Both the position numbers and the translations under genes were made by a program. A DNA stretch of 64,000 nt from Vanessa cardui (lineage: Eukaryota > Arthropoda > Insecta > Lepidoptera > Nymphalidae), in NCBI RefSeq assembly GCF_905220365.1, contig NC_061129.1, forward strand, positions 14,694,803 through 14,758,802, in the 5' to 3' direction. A model generated the notes under the pieces. The model ran no database searches. It was not told the DNA's origin and was given only the letters and a program-made list of their open reading frames with translations. Shown here one piece after another: positions 12,747-26,700 of the stretch; positions within the stretch are counted from its first letter, which is position 1; every line of letters begins with the position of its first letter.

Positions 12747-15700
12747 TTTATAATTTCTTTAAAATATTACAACGTAATGTACGTTAGGATTACATATAAA
12801 GTATGAAAGTGGTTAGTTTCTATGAAAATATACATGTAAACACCAATGTATAATTTGAATAAATCTTCTAGACAAATAATTGTGACCGTATTCATGTTGA
12901 CAGATGAATGTAATATTTGTTTTGTAAGTGAATACACCCCCCTGGGTTGAAGTAAACATAACATTCAGCGAGATATTCCATCATTCAAATGCGTCAATGG
13001 CGTGGCCCTGTATTGCTTCTTCAGTTCATGACGCAAATGTTCAATGATATATCTTTATTTAAGAACGAGTCGAGAGATCGAAAAGCTCAACATGAGTTCT
13101 GATGAATTTTAAATATTTTCTTTAATCACAGCATTATCTATAAATAAGTACAATTATTTATCGCCTTAGTATCTCTTAGATAAGTTAGGATCATGATATA
13201 AAGAAATAAAAATGAAACAAGGTTCAAAATTAAACGCTAAGCATGTGCTAAAAAGTGAAAAATAACTCGATTAGATATTTTTATTCAAAGGTTTTATGAT
13301 CTACTGTCTGAGTCACTGCCGAAATAGGTCAAATAATTCCCATCCTAATTATAGTCTATTTCAATCACAAGGGCAAAATTCTAATAATCATTTGACATTG
13401 AATTTATGCTATATTTATTTGAATGTGTCGAGAGCTTCAATAATTTGATATTTATTATGGATTTGCGATAAAAATATCGTTTTGAACATGATTAGCTTAG
13501 TGTTCAATAAATATTATTAATACACAATACAGCAAAGCTATTAGAAACTCGCATATAATACGTCTATCTACGGTTTATTTATCTTTATACTTTCTTCGAT
13601 TAGAATAGAATATAGCTATATTGGTTGGTGGCACTATCGAGACACAAACAATTTCCGGTGATAACATATATTGTTAATTCGAACATTATTAGTTGGTTTG
13701 CTCATTACGGTACCATGTTATCCAATTCAACGGATTGTCATGAAATTCACGCATTTTCAGGGTCACAAATATAACATATCCCAATGTAAGACCTATCGTA
13801 CTCGCAGCAAATCATAAATATTTATAATATTAATTTGGTAACGTAATGTATTTACTCATTCAGAAAATCTTTACATCCCATTGAGGCGTCTCGTAGCGAT
13901 CATCTTTTGAAATGAAAAAAACGGTGGCCTCGATAAAGTTATTAATAGGTTTTATTATCTTATAATTGCAACGTGCTTTATTATATAAGTTATTGATTAA
14001 AATGCATCGGCTTGGTTGCTATGAGATAAATATCTATATTTAGCAAAAGGAACAAAGTTGCAAATAGATTCGTTCAATACGGAATTAAAATAGTGAATAT
14101 CAAGCCAATAAATCTATTCTGTGTGAATAAACACGAAACTAACCGCAGAAGACGATCGTCAAATGTCATGATGTCATTGACTTGACTGTATTATTACATT
14201 TATAGGAGGACATAAACAACTTCAAATTTTAAGTGACAGAATATGCACTGCTGTTTACACGGTTTGAGTGAGACTAAACAGTAATTAGAAAAGGGCGAAT
14301 GTCAAACAAGACGTCCTAACGGCATAGAGGTACTCTATCAATTAGGGGTTATCGGACACGATTGACATGCGTCGATAAGTGACTGATAGCCCGCGGTTCA
14401 TGCGATGAGTGGAGGATCGTGATAATTATACACTTGTTTTTCAATAAATATCTATATTTGTAACACTATTTAATTTTATCACCGTTACTTGACCACGTAG
14501 ACTTTGAACGTGAATTTTTGATTATATTCTAATTAGATATTAGTTTTTTCTTTTGTTATTACTAATTTATAATTCAGACCTAATTTAATTATAATCACAT
14601 CAGTTACAATGACATCAGATAAGATGTTTACGAATAATTGACATTTGGATGTACATATTATGTAATGTGTTTTATTTTTGTCAAGGTATTTTTACGCTAT
14701 TACAATAACATTGGCGCCAATGACACGGTTTTTATGCTTTTTTTAAACTACTTTGATAAGTTATTCATTTTCTGTATAAACTTAGGCCTAGGGTGCTAGT
14801 AGGGGTTTCATTTTCATGAGGAATGTTAAGAGGAATGTTTAAATTAAACCCGGCGCTGAATTTAACCTGTGGACATTGCTTTCATCTTTACATCCATATC
14901 TGTAAGTCCACAATAGCGCGATTTCAGCTATTTTTTGCTCTGTAAAATTTCTCTGTGGTACCGATATTTCCGATCCGATACGACTTGAAAATACTACTCC
15001 GTCCTTAAAGGCCGACAAGACCTCTAGCGTTTCAGGTGTCCACTGCCGTTTGCCATCTGTTCCATAAAAATAAATACCTTGAGTAACGGTGACAGAAAAC
15101 GTAACGGCAGACGAACTCAGCTACCATGACCTTGCGATTCAATTATAAAATTATATGCGCTATCAATCGATTAAAGTATTAAAATAATAATTATGACAAT
15201 ATTTTATCAATCATTTACCAACGTCGTGGCTCTGCCCCAATTACATACTCACTCACTTGTGCTACAAAGTCCAACTATAAATCGTAGTTTAATCGTTTTG
15301 GTCCATTTAAAATTATGTCCTAAGTCCATTCTGAAGTGCGATACAATAACTACATAGAATTGTTATTAGTTTTGTATTAATTGTTATTTAATTGGGTATT
15401 CGTCGTCTGCGTAGATTTGTTCAAAGGCAGTTCTAAATTCTGAAAGCTAAAACTCAAAACTCAATGAGGTTTAACAGATTAAAGTTCTAGTTAATTTTCG
15501 TTGTGTAATTTTCCAGTAATTATGTACGTAGTATATTTGCATTAAAATGTATAGATTGTTAACCTAGATACTCTATTAGACTTATATATATTTAATATAT
15601 CAATTATGGAGGCATTAAGTTTTGTTTACATCATTGCTGTCTGTGTGTTTATTGACTTGTTCTTTTGGTTACTTATTTTAAGCAGGGATGACACCCCTCA

Positions 15701-15779
15701 ATGTAATTGAATAAGCATACTACTAAAATAATTAATTCAATAAATCAAACTACAAACAGATTAATAATATAATTTACAT

Positions 15780-15950
15780 AAGATATTTTTTATATAAAAT
15801 AGTATTGCGGTAGTCATCGACACAATAAAGATTAGCCCTATAAGAAATTCTATGTCAATTCTACTCACTTACCCTTTAAACATAAACACACAAATGCAAA
15901 ATATTTCTGTTGTGCGATAGAATATTGGATAAGTGACCTACCCAGATAAT
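15780..15950 (+). repeat. very diverged SINE-type repeat, family B
   Basis: Weak ordered similarity to family B: CTACTCACTTACCCTTTAAA, CATAAACACACAAATG, TGTGCGATAGAATATTGGAT, then GACCTACCCAG. Only the order of blocks supports this; it would be a very old copy. Confidence 0.3.
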
Positions 15951-16597
15951 CTTGCACCAAATTGGTATGTTACAATTCATTGTTAACAGTCGCGCTAAAT
16001 GTTCAGCATTTAGTACAGAATAAGGGATAAAATAAAGATTACGTGTAACAAATTATAACAACGGAACTAGAACATGATTTTGGAACAGAGCCAATGGAGT
16101 GAGTTACCGCGGAATGTGAGCAATATTAAAACTAAAAAAAAGGTAAAAAATGACAACAATTAAAAAAAACTCAGATACAAATGTTTTTCAAGGCCTCGGT
16201 ATGAGAGTTTGCATCACTATACCTACACGGTACTCGTTTCGTATCTCGTGATTGAAAAACGATTTACAATGATACACTATTATCTAATATTGATACGTGT
16301 ATCCGTTAGGCAATGTTTGTTGTTAAGCCGTTGCTCCTGCGAATTATTATTGGTTTATCGATAAACCGAGTGATTTAAAAGATTTATTTTTTGTATGAAC
16401 ATGCATTTTACAGTAGACAGTGTGAAATTACGTAGCAAAGAGTTTTAAAATCTAAATTTCTGCATCGACCCTTACCCTTACTCATGTGAAGCCTAAAAAG
16501 CTAGTTTTTTAGCTAAGCACAAAACACGTAACTTTATTGTTTTAAATATTCATATTTGTCCTTCTTCTGTATCCATGGTAACCAATGATTCACTTGC

Positions 16598-16632
16598 TAT
16601 AGTATGGATTAGTATGGATTATAGTATGGATT
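16598..16632 (+). repeat. short tandem repeat of TAGTATGGATT
   Basis: Three imperfect tandem copies of TAGTATGGATT, the last two separated by an extra A. No known function. Confidence 0.8.
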
Positions 16633-16796
16633 AATAAAAAACACAATAACAAGAATTTTAATTGTTGACCTTTCGAATTAACAGTAAGGCATTACGCAAA
16701 GCCATTATATTCTGAAGAGCTAAACGAATAAACAGCGTGTTTAAGTAACACAATACAAAGAAGTCTGAATGACTGTGTTTTATCAATAGCGTACTA

Positions 16797-16935
16797 CCGT
16801 TGACATTCGCTCCGGGTCCGAAGTCCGTGTTTTCGTTTCAAGATCAATTCCTCTGTGTGAAGTCATCCGGCGGTCCCGTGCGCCCGCGCTGCGACAATTG
16901 CCCATTTGGACTTCGTACCGCATTGTTTGTCTGTA
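16797..16935. promoter_or_regulatory. GC-rich patch of unknown role
   Basis: About 140 bases rich in CpG, including GGCGGTCCCGTGCGCCCGCG, stand out from AT-rich flanks. Candidate explanations are a promoter, a 5' UTR exon or a decayed repeat. No consensus donor directly follows. Confidence 0.2.
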
Positions 16936-17914
16936 GCTCTGTACTTATCTAATTTGATGATACGATTTTGTAAACCACTAGACGATTATAGGCTGTGTTC
17001 ATTATAAGCTGAGTGTAACTAAGAGTTCATTTAAAATTGCTGCGTAAGCCCAATAGTGTTCTTGTTTCTAAATGTTGTAACAATTATTTTAATTATATTG
17101 TAAAAAATATAATTCAAGTGAAATGTCATGTCCAAAGTTCAGGTTAATGTTGTCGCAAACATCTGTGTCTGCGTCTAATACTGCCATCTAATACAATTCA
17201 TCTTTATAACAAAAGCAACAATGTACGTCCCAACGGCAATCTGCTGTCGCTGTAAAATAATTATAATGACTGTACAAAATACGAGTATTTCGCTTTCATA
17301 ACGCGATAAATACTCTTCAGAATTTTACGTAAGCCGTTTACTGTTACATAATAATTGAATTCAGCTTACAGATAATTAAAAGTCAAGAAAATAACGACGG
17401 TTAATTAAAAAAAAAAAAATATATAATATGTTGTTATTATTTATATATTGCGTCCAAGCGACTGATGACTACTGACACTGACTACTGATATGTACTTCCC
17501 AGGGAATGTAATTCAAAGCAGCAACCAAGAATTATTTAAGTTAGTAAGCTCGACTCTCAAAAGACCAACAAAGCAAGTATTTCGTTTTTCAACTCAAATT
17601 AGTAATTAAACTAACATACAGAAATATGTATGTAAATACAGAGTACTGTTTTCTTGTATTTCTAGTGATACTGAAACGTGACAAAATAAATATGAACGTG
17701 GCAATGAGATGTGTCGTTTCTGTAATGAAATTAACATTTGCGACCTCGCTTAGTGATGTACTAATTGTTTTTAATTCTTCTCGATTTCAATTTTACTTCT
17801 AACAACTCGTTAATTTCAAACGTAGTGTCCAATATGATATTAGTTTTATAAGTACGTAGAATTAATCTAGATTATTTTAAAATCTATATTAATATGATTT
17901 TATAATTTTTAATA

Positions 17915-18095
17915 TTATAAATGTGATTGTAACTCTGTCTGTGCGTCGTTCTTTTAAAACCAAACCGCTGAATCGAATTTGATGAAATTTGGTATGAAGC
18001 AAACATGAACTCCAATAAAAGACAGGCTACTTTTTGTCTGTCTACACATGACAAATAACACACTATAACGCTACGCGACTACTACTAACCCATAT
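17915..18095 (+). repeat. Helitron-like interspersed repeat fragment
   Basis: It contains GTGATTGTAACTCTGTCTGT, then AACCAAACCGCTGAATCGAA and GATGAAATTTGGTATGAAGC, followed by a GACAGGCTACTTTTTGTC block. The same arrangement occurs at 30850-31025 and, diverged, at 11100-11376. From general knowledge this pattern is common in lepidopteran genomes and is often classed as Helitron-derived. Confidence 0.45.
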
Positions 18096-18339
18096 AATTA
18101 TAAAGTTATATTTCAAGCGATTTTTAACGTAATTGCTTTATGTAGGTGAGTATTTCTGAAGTTGTGACTAAACAAAGATATAGTGTTACAAACGTTTTGA
18201 TAGTTTTCACATCTCTTTTTAAATGTTCTAGAAATTCTATTGTATCATGACAATAGTTCGTACTAGGTCCGTACTATTGTTATATTGAAATACATTATGT
18301 ATATAAAATTTCCTTTCATTTTCGAGTGTCAGCTACCAG

Positions 18340-18447
18340 TTTTTATGGTATAGGCAAGTGGTCTGGAAAACAGAAAACAGACGGACTTGTACAAAGCCTT
18401 ACCAGCAAGTGTAAAGTCCAACCAGCAAATATCAGACGAGAACCAGT
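18340..18447 (+). repeat. SINE-type repeat, family B, rearranged piece
   Basis: TTTTATGGTATAGGCAAGTG resembles the 5' block and GACGGACTTGTACAAAGCCT resembles the extreme 3' block (compare GGCGGGCTCACACAAAGCCC at 32940), with the middle missing. It looks like an internally deleted copy. Confidence 0.45.
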
Positions 18448-20704
18448 TTCAATATAAATCTATTTATTCAACGTGTACTCATATCATACATAATGCTTAA
18501 ATAGGTCAAGATTGCCAATCCAACTACAGTTTCTTATTTGTATAAGTTATTTTACGAACAATTCTGATTATATTCTTTGTCAAATGTTATATAATGACGT
18601 TAATGTCCGAATATCGCGTTTCACGTCTATACTCCAGCCAAATTCGATGTGGAATGTTTAATAACAAAGCGTTGCTTAGCAACCAACGTCAGGCAGATGC
18701 TCAAAACATTTTTAGAAATATGTACCACAATTATTTTTGATGTTAATAAAAATTAAATTTGATGATTAATAATAAAATATTTAAGACAAAGGACTAAGCG
18801 CATTTAATAACTATTTTACTTAATTTCATACTTATGATCATCTGGAATAATGTAGATCTCAAAAATAATACCTCCAATTTTAAAATGATATCAGAAATTA
18901 CATCGTAGTTATATAATTCGCTTTATTAACTTTATCTATCGCCTTCCAAACGACAGGACTCATTAAGATTAATTTGAAACAGTGATTTTAGTGCTACATA
19001 TGTTTATGCTAGCCAAAACAAGATGTCTTTTTTTAATCTATGTGTAATGAAACGTTGTGTGTAATGTTAACATTCTTAACCTGTTGTGGTTATACTACCA
19101 TTATTATACGACTAAAAATATACAGCACCAATTACGAAGAGCCTATATCGCTATTATATACCTTCCTAAATCTGCCAATTGCTTAAAAAACACTCCAAAT
19201 GTTACAAACCTGCGATTTCTTTACGTCAGTATTAAAATATAGGGTTGTTAGTTTTGTAGTAATATTATAGTGGTAATTAAAAATTTTTAAACTTTTATTT
19301 TAAGCTAATTTTGATATAAATTATGTATTGACCGGCTAAATAAAATTTTTGGATTCTGTATTTAATTAAAATTTTTGTGTTTAAACAGGAAATTGTGTTA
19401 TAATGAACATAGTTGTAATTATAATAATAATTATTTTTTATTAAGAGTGTATCAACCCTAATTATGATGACACATGGTTTGTTTACTAAAATTCCAGATC
19501 GAATGTGGCTGGAGTATAGATTAATTATCTCGAAGGATAATATTTCCCTTTGTGTATGAAGAATTGATAATATGTCACTCCCACTTACTCCGACAACAAA
19601 GACTATTTCAATAAACAAGTCATTCAAGATATTATTTCTCCTTCTTTTATTAAGCTGTTATGTACAATACTTCAATAATTTCTAGTTATAATTAAAAAGT
19701 AATCTCGAAATAATCAATTGTCATCGAATGTAATGATTAAAGGCTGAATAACTGGAGTAATTAAAGTACGCTGTTCTCGTATACCATAAGTTCGTTACTG
19801 GATGTCATTTCAATTGTAAAGCAACGTATATAACTGCGTCTTATCGCAGGTAATTTATAAAAACATATTCTACATTCGAATTCTCAACTTATCTTATCTC
19901 TAGGATTTAATTGAATACTGCTTGCTAACGAAATTACAAAACGAAAACCGTCAAAATATATTAGTTTCTCTCTTTCTGAAATGTAATTATATATTCAATT
20001 ATATACAATTAAACGCTTTTTATGTTCTTTATAATCTTATATAGACTAGATTAACTTGATTAATTCGTGTAATTTTTATTATTAAGTTGGAAATTTATTA
20101 ATTGACAAAAGTAACTCAAAGTTTCAAATTCAAACAGCATATATCTTTAGTATTTTTACCTTGTTTGCCTTTGACCTTTGTCCTCTAACGCAACGGTATA
20201 TGGTATCGGGTGACGAACGGCGAACGTGACTCTGCCCCAGACCTGATACGTACTGGTTCATGTTTTCCTGATATTATGTACTTTTATTACGTAAAAACCA
20301 TTCGTTTCTGCTGTATCATTCAAAACAGTTTACCTGATATGAGTCAATAAACAACCCTCCGAGTTTCATTCAGAATCATTCAACGGTTTACAAAAACAAA
20401 ACATTCATATGTACAATGTTATTATAGTTTTTGGATAGCATTATTTTGATGAGTCTCTTATGACAGAGACAAGTTTTTTTTTTATGAAAAAGTATTTTGC
20501 TCGTTATTTTATGGCTAGAGGAAGTGACCCAGTTTAAATAACTGAGAGCTCATAACAGGGTTAGGTCGGAAGGAAGTCTGAAGAGCGGATGTTATTTAGT
20601 CTGAGGGTACAAATTGTAAAATACTAAGTTCAGTTGTTCTATATTGTTTTGATTCTATTTAGGCACGTATATGTGACGCTATTACCTATAAGATTGATTT
20701 AGAG

Positions 20705-20885
20705 ATGGGAACCATTCCTGACGTCATCATCAATGCGTCAATAATTTGGGGAACTAAGATGTTACGGCCTTGCGTCTGTTGTTACACTGACTCATTCATC
20801 CTTCAAACTGGAACAACAATATACTAAGTATTGCCGTTTGGCGGTAGGATATGTTATAAGGGGTTGCTACCTATTCAGACTCAGC
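20705..20885 (+). repeat. SINE-type repeat, family B
   Basis: Ordered blocks AACTAAGATGTTACGGCC, TGTTGTTACACTGACTC, TCCTTCAAACTGGAACAAC, ACTAAGTATTGCCGTTTGGC and GGTAGGATATG, followed by a CTACCTATTCAGAC tail. A moderately preserved 3' half of the family. Confidence 0.7.
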
Positions 20886-21939
20886 TACTACTGCAGAAAT
20901 TCCATGAGAATAAATCTGTAAGAAATCGTAATAGAAAATCTAAATCGGACGCAATAAAATCAACGCAGTAACATTAGAAATAGGTATTTGAACCTTATTA
21001 AAAAAGTTGTAGTGAAATCTCTAAAAAATGGCTTTCTTATCTATCAATAATGACAACTTCTATTAGCAGTGGGAATACCAAACTGCTCCTTCCTTCGGTA
21101 AACACGTGGCCGTCCTCGCAGTGTGATTAGTATTGACTCACTTGAATATTTCTGTGTAAGATTTACGTGCTTCACCCATTGAACCATGTCCTGTAATATC
21201 ATTAAATTAATTTTAATATGAGTAAGATGGTATTATAATATTTAGAAGATAAGGTTTTATAGTTATTTTAAAGGGTTTCTTGCGTTAACCCGAGCCGTTT
21301 CATTCGTATGCGACTCGGGTCAATCGTCCACATAGTTGCGTAAATATTATGAATTGTATCTCTTGAGATTGAATTTGGATTAGTTTTTTTTCTAGCTATG
21401 GTATTTAGTTATGATACTTTTGTAGGCTTATGTAGGCTTCATGTTTATAATTAAAGGACGAATACAACGAACAACTCTTGTTTTGGCCGCTAATTGTTAT
21501 TTATTAGGAAGAAGAATATGGTGGTCGCATCGAAAACCGAATTCTGTTTTATTTCCAATCGTCGCGAACAAATGTAGACTCTGATAAGAGTTTATCATTC
21601 ATCTTTAAATGTAATCGTTTATTTAGGTCGTTACACTCGATCTTGTTATCACAACACTTGATTTTAAATGATAACATTTCTCTCGAGTACTCGGTATTCA
21701 TTCATAGTAAAATGATAACCGTTATTAAGAAAAATTTCGGTTTTCGATTCGGTTGTATAACTTACTATTTACCGTTGTTAAATATAGCGGTATATACTTT
21801 CCACGTGTCACTCAAGCGGCACAAACAACACACACTCAAATTTGACCTCGAAATTTTACTCTCAGATATATTTCCGTGACCTTGTGCTGAAAGGACCAAT
21901 ATCACTTACTTTTAGTATTCAGTATTGAGTATAGAAACA

Positions 21940-22044
21940 ATGAACAGATGCTGGTTGCTTTATTTATCACTGACTGTCGCCTGCGGTGTTGCTCGCGCTT
22001 TAGCGGTCGATTTTAGACATAAGCCTTATATTTTTTCTAAGAAC
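21940..22044 (+). CDS. possible first exon of an unknown secreted protein
   Basis: An ATG in good context (AAACAATGAAC) opens a frame beginning MNRCWLLYLSLTVACGVARA, which reads like a signal peptide with a hydrophobic core and an Ala-x-Ala cleavage site near residue 20-22. An initiator-like TCAGT lies at 21919-21923, about 20 bases upstream. At 22045 AAGAAC is followed by GTGAGC, an acceptable donor that would close the exon in phase 0 after 35 codons; otherwise the frame runs to a stop at 22212 (90 residues). No partner exon could be found in this window and the protein was not recognised. It may be chance, or a gene interleaved with Acsl. Confidence 0.25.
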
Positions 22045-22223
22045 GTGAGCATGCATTTCAGTGGTTTGAACGTGAAAAATAATCAGACAGTCAAGATATA
22101 CTTTCGCATTCATAATATCAGTATAGATGTGCCTTTTTGCACATTGTTACATGTTGGTATTAATAATGTATTGATTCGACAAAGACGAAATGTGGTTACA
22201 TTTACTCAATGATGTCCTTTACT

Positions 22224-22525
22224 TTCGCCCCTTTAGCACCGGAATGCAGATTTAGTTTTGTCTTACAGCTAGTACTCCGCGGTCTTCTCGTACACGTCTT
22301 GTTACTCGTCCTCGTGCCTACAGTCTACAGTGTACACGAGTAGTACTCGGTAGTCGCGGAGTGCGACTTGCACGACTCGTTGCTATAATTAGCGCGGGGG
22401 CGCGTCCGGGCGTGGAAAGCGTCTTCTGGCGCATCAATGCCATCGACCTATGCGTTATGATTAATATGCCAAACACGATCATCATTGATGTATAGACATT
22501 GTTACGATTCGTTTGAGTTGTAAGT
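22224..22525 (+). promoter_or_regulatory. GC-rich, quasi-palindromic region; candidate Acsl promoter or 5' UTR exon
   Basis: The region has locally high GC and CpG (for example GCGCGGGGGCGCGTCCGGGC). It carries an interrupted inverted repeat: ACTCCGCG at 22274-22281 against CGCGGAGT at 22355-22362, with CTCGTACACG and GTACACGAG arms between. GAGTT followed by GTAAGT near 22519 is a good splice donor. It lies 1.2 kb upstream of the exon carrying the Acsl start codon, which has a clear acceptor, so a non-coding 5' exon must exist somewhere upstream. This is one of several candidates. Confidence 0.3.
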
Positions 22526-22559
22526 GATGCGATATATTAACGGTACTAAATGTTATGTC

Positions 22560-22564
<5 letters not shown>

Positions 22565-22593
<29 letters not shown>
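22565..22593 (+). repeat. (CA)n microsatellite
   Basis: About 14 tandem AC dinucleotides followed by ATACATAC. An ordinary dinucleotide microsatellite, likely polymorphic. Confidence 0.95.
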
Positions 22594-22597
<4 letters not shown>

Positions 22598-23748
22598 TAC
22601 AATTTTTAGTTATTTACCACTGGCAAAATTTAATATTTTTTGAAGAACAATTGATTTTAGTATTGATTGATACATACGAGATTTCGAAGATGCCCCTTTT
22701 AAAAATTACTTCTGTAAATACTTGACATTTCAATGTATGTGTATAAACTTGTATGTTGTGTGTTATACTTACTAATTTAATGACTCATCACTGATCTGGC
22801 ATTTCAGTGAACTATTTTTCAAACTGTGTTAATAATGCACTTTTGTCACATTAACGTTTTGCATCATAAAAAACAACTCGACCAGAAGTCTGTTAAAACA
22901 CATAAATATATTATTCAGAGTGTTATATTAGTGCGAATAAACGACACTTCTTGTCTCACTCATGAAATTTTAAAAACACACATACGGCGATACGCCATTT
23001 TGATGCGTATATCCTTTGTGTTATAATTGTTACGTTCCATTTCGCATTTCACTTGTGACATTACACGATTATTTTCTGCGGACAGTTTCGAGTCAGTTCT
23101 TGCAAGACTATTGTTCACTGTCGGTTACTTAATTGATGACAAAGGTATACCCAGTTACATTGACTTATTACACTGACGATGCTTAGTCTTGATGCTAACT
23201 CTTAAAACGATAAGCTGACTTGTACAAAGTCACTTATTAATATTCTTCTTGATTTAATGTCTTACGTTAGTAAAATTATAAATATGATGTTTGACGATAT
23301 TATTTAAAAGTTTGTACCTTTTATTTTGTGGAATACTTAGCTTAGTAGTATTAGACAAACAGCTTACTCTAATTAAAAAAAAAACGTCAAAAATCAGATC
23401 GTACTTCGAGACAATATAAATACATACCTACACGGTACCTTTTTTATGTCGCTTAATTTGTGCCGACAAATTTATTGATTTACACTAACACTGATATTAA
23501 AATAATGATAAAATTGTAGTTTCGTAATCGAAAATAATCTTCAAATGCATAATATCTAACCCCAAACCCTAACGCTTCTTCGCGTTAAAAGGAACAAAAT
23601 TATAAAGAAAAACCTTCTAGTTATAATTAAACTTGGAATGAAACTTTATTCGTAATTAACTTTGATACAAACACTACAGCTGTTTTATTTGTGAAATTTT
23701 CGCGAAAAGGATCGCAAGTTATTAACTTTTTAATATTTTTTTTTACAG

Positions 23749-23788
23749 GTCGAAAGCGTACAGAAATGTTTATAGACGAGAATGAGAC
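23749..23788 (+). CDS. Acsl: Acsl exon 1 (start-codon microexon)
   Basis: A 40-base exon lies between a T-rich tract ending in ACAG and a consensus donor GTGAGT. The ATG at 23766-23768 (context CAGAAATGTT) gives MFIDENE plus two bases of a Thr codon completed by the first base of the exon at 38955. The first 17 bases are 5' UTR. The upstream acceptor means at least one non-coding exon lies further 5'. Confidence 0.75.
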
Positions 23789-26700
23789 GTGAGTATTTCT
23801 TTTAACTTTTTTTATTTTATCACTCGGTAGCGTTATCTCGTGTTATGAAATAGTTATTATTAACTCAATCCAAATTGATATCAATTGAATTACTTACCTA
23901 ATAGTTAATATTTGTTGAAAGTATTAAACGATAATGTTATCGTCTGCGTGATAATGTTTTTAATTGCTAAGTGATTTACTCGTACGCTCATTGCACTGTT
24001 GTACTATAATTATATATTAAATTTGGGATAAATGTCATAAGTCAAAAATACACAAGCACAAACTCTTTCGTAAATATTTTATTTTGGTTCACATTCTAGT
24101 TTTTTTTAACAGGTCACCTTAAATGGTGTCCAATTGGCATTTAGTTAACACTACCTATAGATATTATCGTAGGCGATGTAAAAGATATTATACGTGACTT
24201 AGCAAATGAGCCGTCAACCAATTACTGTTTGGCGGTAGAATACGATGAGCACAAATCCCTACTACGAATTAAAATTATAAAAATATAAATCTAACTATTA
24301 AATATTGTAGTATATCATGCAGATCTACGTCTTAATTCTACAAGCCAGCTGTTAATAACATTACTAACAGAAGTAATTCGTTTGTATGTGTTCCAATTTC
24401 AAAACGCTTAATGTATAGAATTATAGACTATGTAACATTGTGATCCAATATCTAACCCTGCTGGGAGCAGAACAAAGCAAACTATCGGAGTTGAGCGAAG
24501 TTACAAATAACGTTATAAATAGAATCCAATTAAAAACAACTGCTGTTAGTTTAAAATTCAGTATGTATATTTAAAATATTTATTATCTCCAATAGTATAT
24601 TGATGTATATTTGATATATTATTGTAAATGATAATCCGAATCAAATATCACGGAATCTTTTATACGTTGATACTACTATGCCGAAAATCTTCTTCCTAGC
24701 ATGTTATAACTTAATCGAATGATGTGTGAACCTGTGTAATTTTAATAGTGATCCGTTCATCAGCATAGAAGTTCATTTGCGAAAGAAACGGCGTCAATAC
24801 ACCGAAATACATGTATGGCATACCAAATTTATATTCAAAATCAAAATATACTTAATTCAAGAAGGCTTTTACAAGCACTTTCGAAGCGTCATTTAACAAC
24901 TAAGCTAAGCTGAAGCTACCACCGGTTCGGATAGTAGATTTTACCGAGAATAAACGACAAGAATCAGTAGTTACTCTTTTTCAACATTTAAAAATATAAT
25001 TATGTTAGTTAAATACAAGTAGGTACATGTATATGTATTGTCGGTCAAACAGTGTCATCGATAATTTTAAACCAAACCAACTTATATATTTTAATTTATA
25101 ATATAAGCATATAATCCAATGGAATTATATTATTCATCTCTATTGAAATGATAACAATTTAATAAATAAAATCCTAGCTGTTTACATATATAGGGGCTGT
25201 TGTTCCGTAACAATTAATAACGTTTACGAGTTGGACATTCTAATTGGATGTGTCCGCCCGCATCGATACTGTGAACTTCAACTTTGGCAACAAAAAATAT
25301 TCGTACAAACAATTTGAAATAATAGCTCGCTTATTTCGTTAAACTACAGATAAGTATTGTTTTATACATAACAGAGTTCTACAAAGCTCGCATTTATCTT
25401 TAAATTTTGTCAAAGCCTTATTTTGATTTAAAAACTGTTCAGACGTTTCTAATCACTTTCGATTTAGAAGCTGATAGTTCATCATAATCAACAGTCTGTA
25501 AATTACCCCTGCTGGGTTAAGGCCTCCTCTTCCTTTTTTAAGGTTTTGGAACATATTCCACTACGCTGCTCCAATGCGAGTTGGTGGAATACACATGTCA
25601 CATAATTTCTATGACATTAGACACATGCAGGTTTCCTCAAAATGTTTTTCTTCACCGCCGAGCACGAGACGAATTATAAACATAAATAAAACACATGCAT
25701 ATTCAGTGGTGTTTGCCTGGGTTGAACCCACAAACATCGGTTAAAATACACGCGTTCTAACCACTAGAATATCTAGGCTCTTCGTTGATAGGTAATGGAT
25801 GAAAATCGGTTAATGTGAATGCAGTTCAACATCAATTCCAGATATAAAGCTAGAATAGCTGTTGTTTTGTTGATACATACCCAAAATTACACAAAGTCCG
25901 ACTAATAATCGATATAGTTCCAATACTAGCGTTTGAACTAATCGTAAATGTCAATGCGATCATTTCACAATAAGCGTACATTCTTATGTAAACAGACAGT
26001 TGTCATTTGATTATGTCCCGTCCGTTCAAGTCCGGTTCTACATTAATTATCAGATAAGCTTATCGCAAGGCGATGTATAAAACATAAATGATTATCACAC
26101 TCTCTCAGTATTATCACGTCTATTAAGTTTCACGCTTCTGCGATACACGGATTAAGTGACATAAATTGCGACGACATGAGCTTGTTATACAGAAACGAGT
26201 GAGTCAATTACCTATTAAAGTTATTAGCGTAAATAATAAATAAACAAGTGATAGATTTTAAATATAAAACTACCTACAAGTGTATAATTTAGGTTTATTA
26301 TAGAATCATACAGTTTAATAACGAATACAATTGTGATTGGGTGGTAGTGGATTATTTGTGATGACACGTGGAATAATTTCATCCGTCACGTGCATGTTTC
26401 CTCACGATCTTTTCGACTTTTTAAGCACGAGATGACTTATAAACACAAATTAAACGTATGTTAAATCAGCGATGCTTGTCGCGGTCTTTCAAAATTCACG
26501 GTTGTATCCGTTGAGCTAAATAAATTACTATCATAATTTAAGTGTATAAATTTTGCTAAATATCTCTATTAATTTACATTGCAATTAATATGTACAGTTT
26601 CTCTTATATATTTTTATGCTATTTGTTGTAAATTTTATACACCACTCAAAAATATTTAAAACTCAACAATCTTTCTAGATTAATGTATCCATTATTATAC

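Larger units (their letters stand above)
12747..20704. other. AT-rich non-coding region, no gene seen
   Basis: Nearly 8 kb without any exon I can support. Besides the repeat fragments and the GC patch listed separately, it is AT-rich with only short open frames (for example 19295-19627, minus, 110 codons, of low complexity and without recognisable motifs). Confidence 0.55.

Noticed and set aside
19295..19627. 110-codon minus-strand open frame
   Set aside because: Low-complexity, Ile/Tyr/Asn-rich translation of AT-rich DNA; no motif, start context or exon structure.
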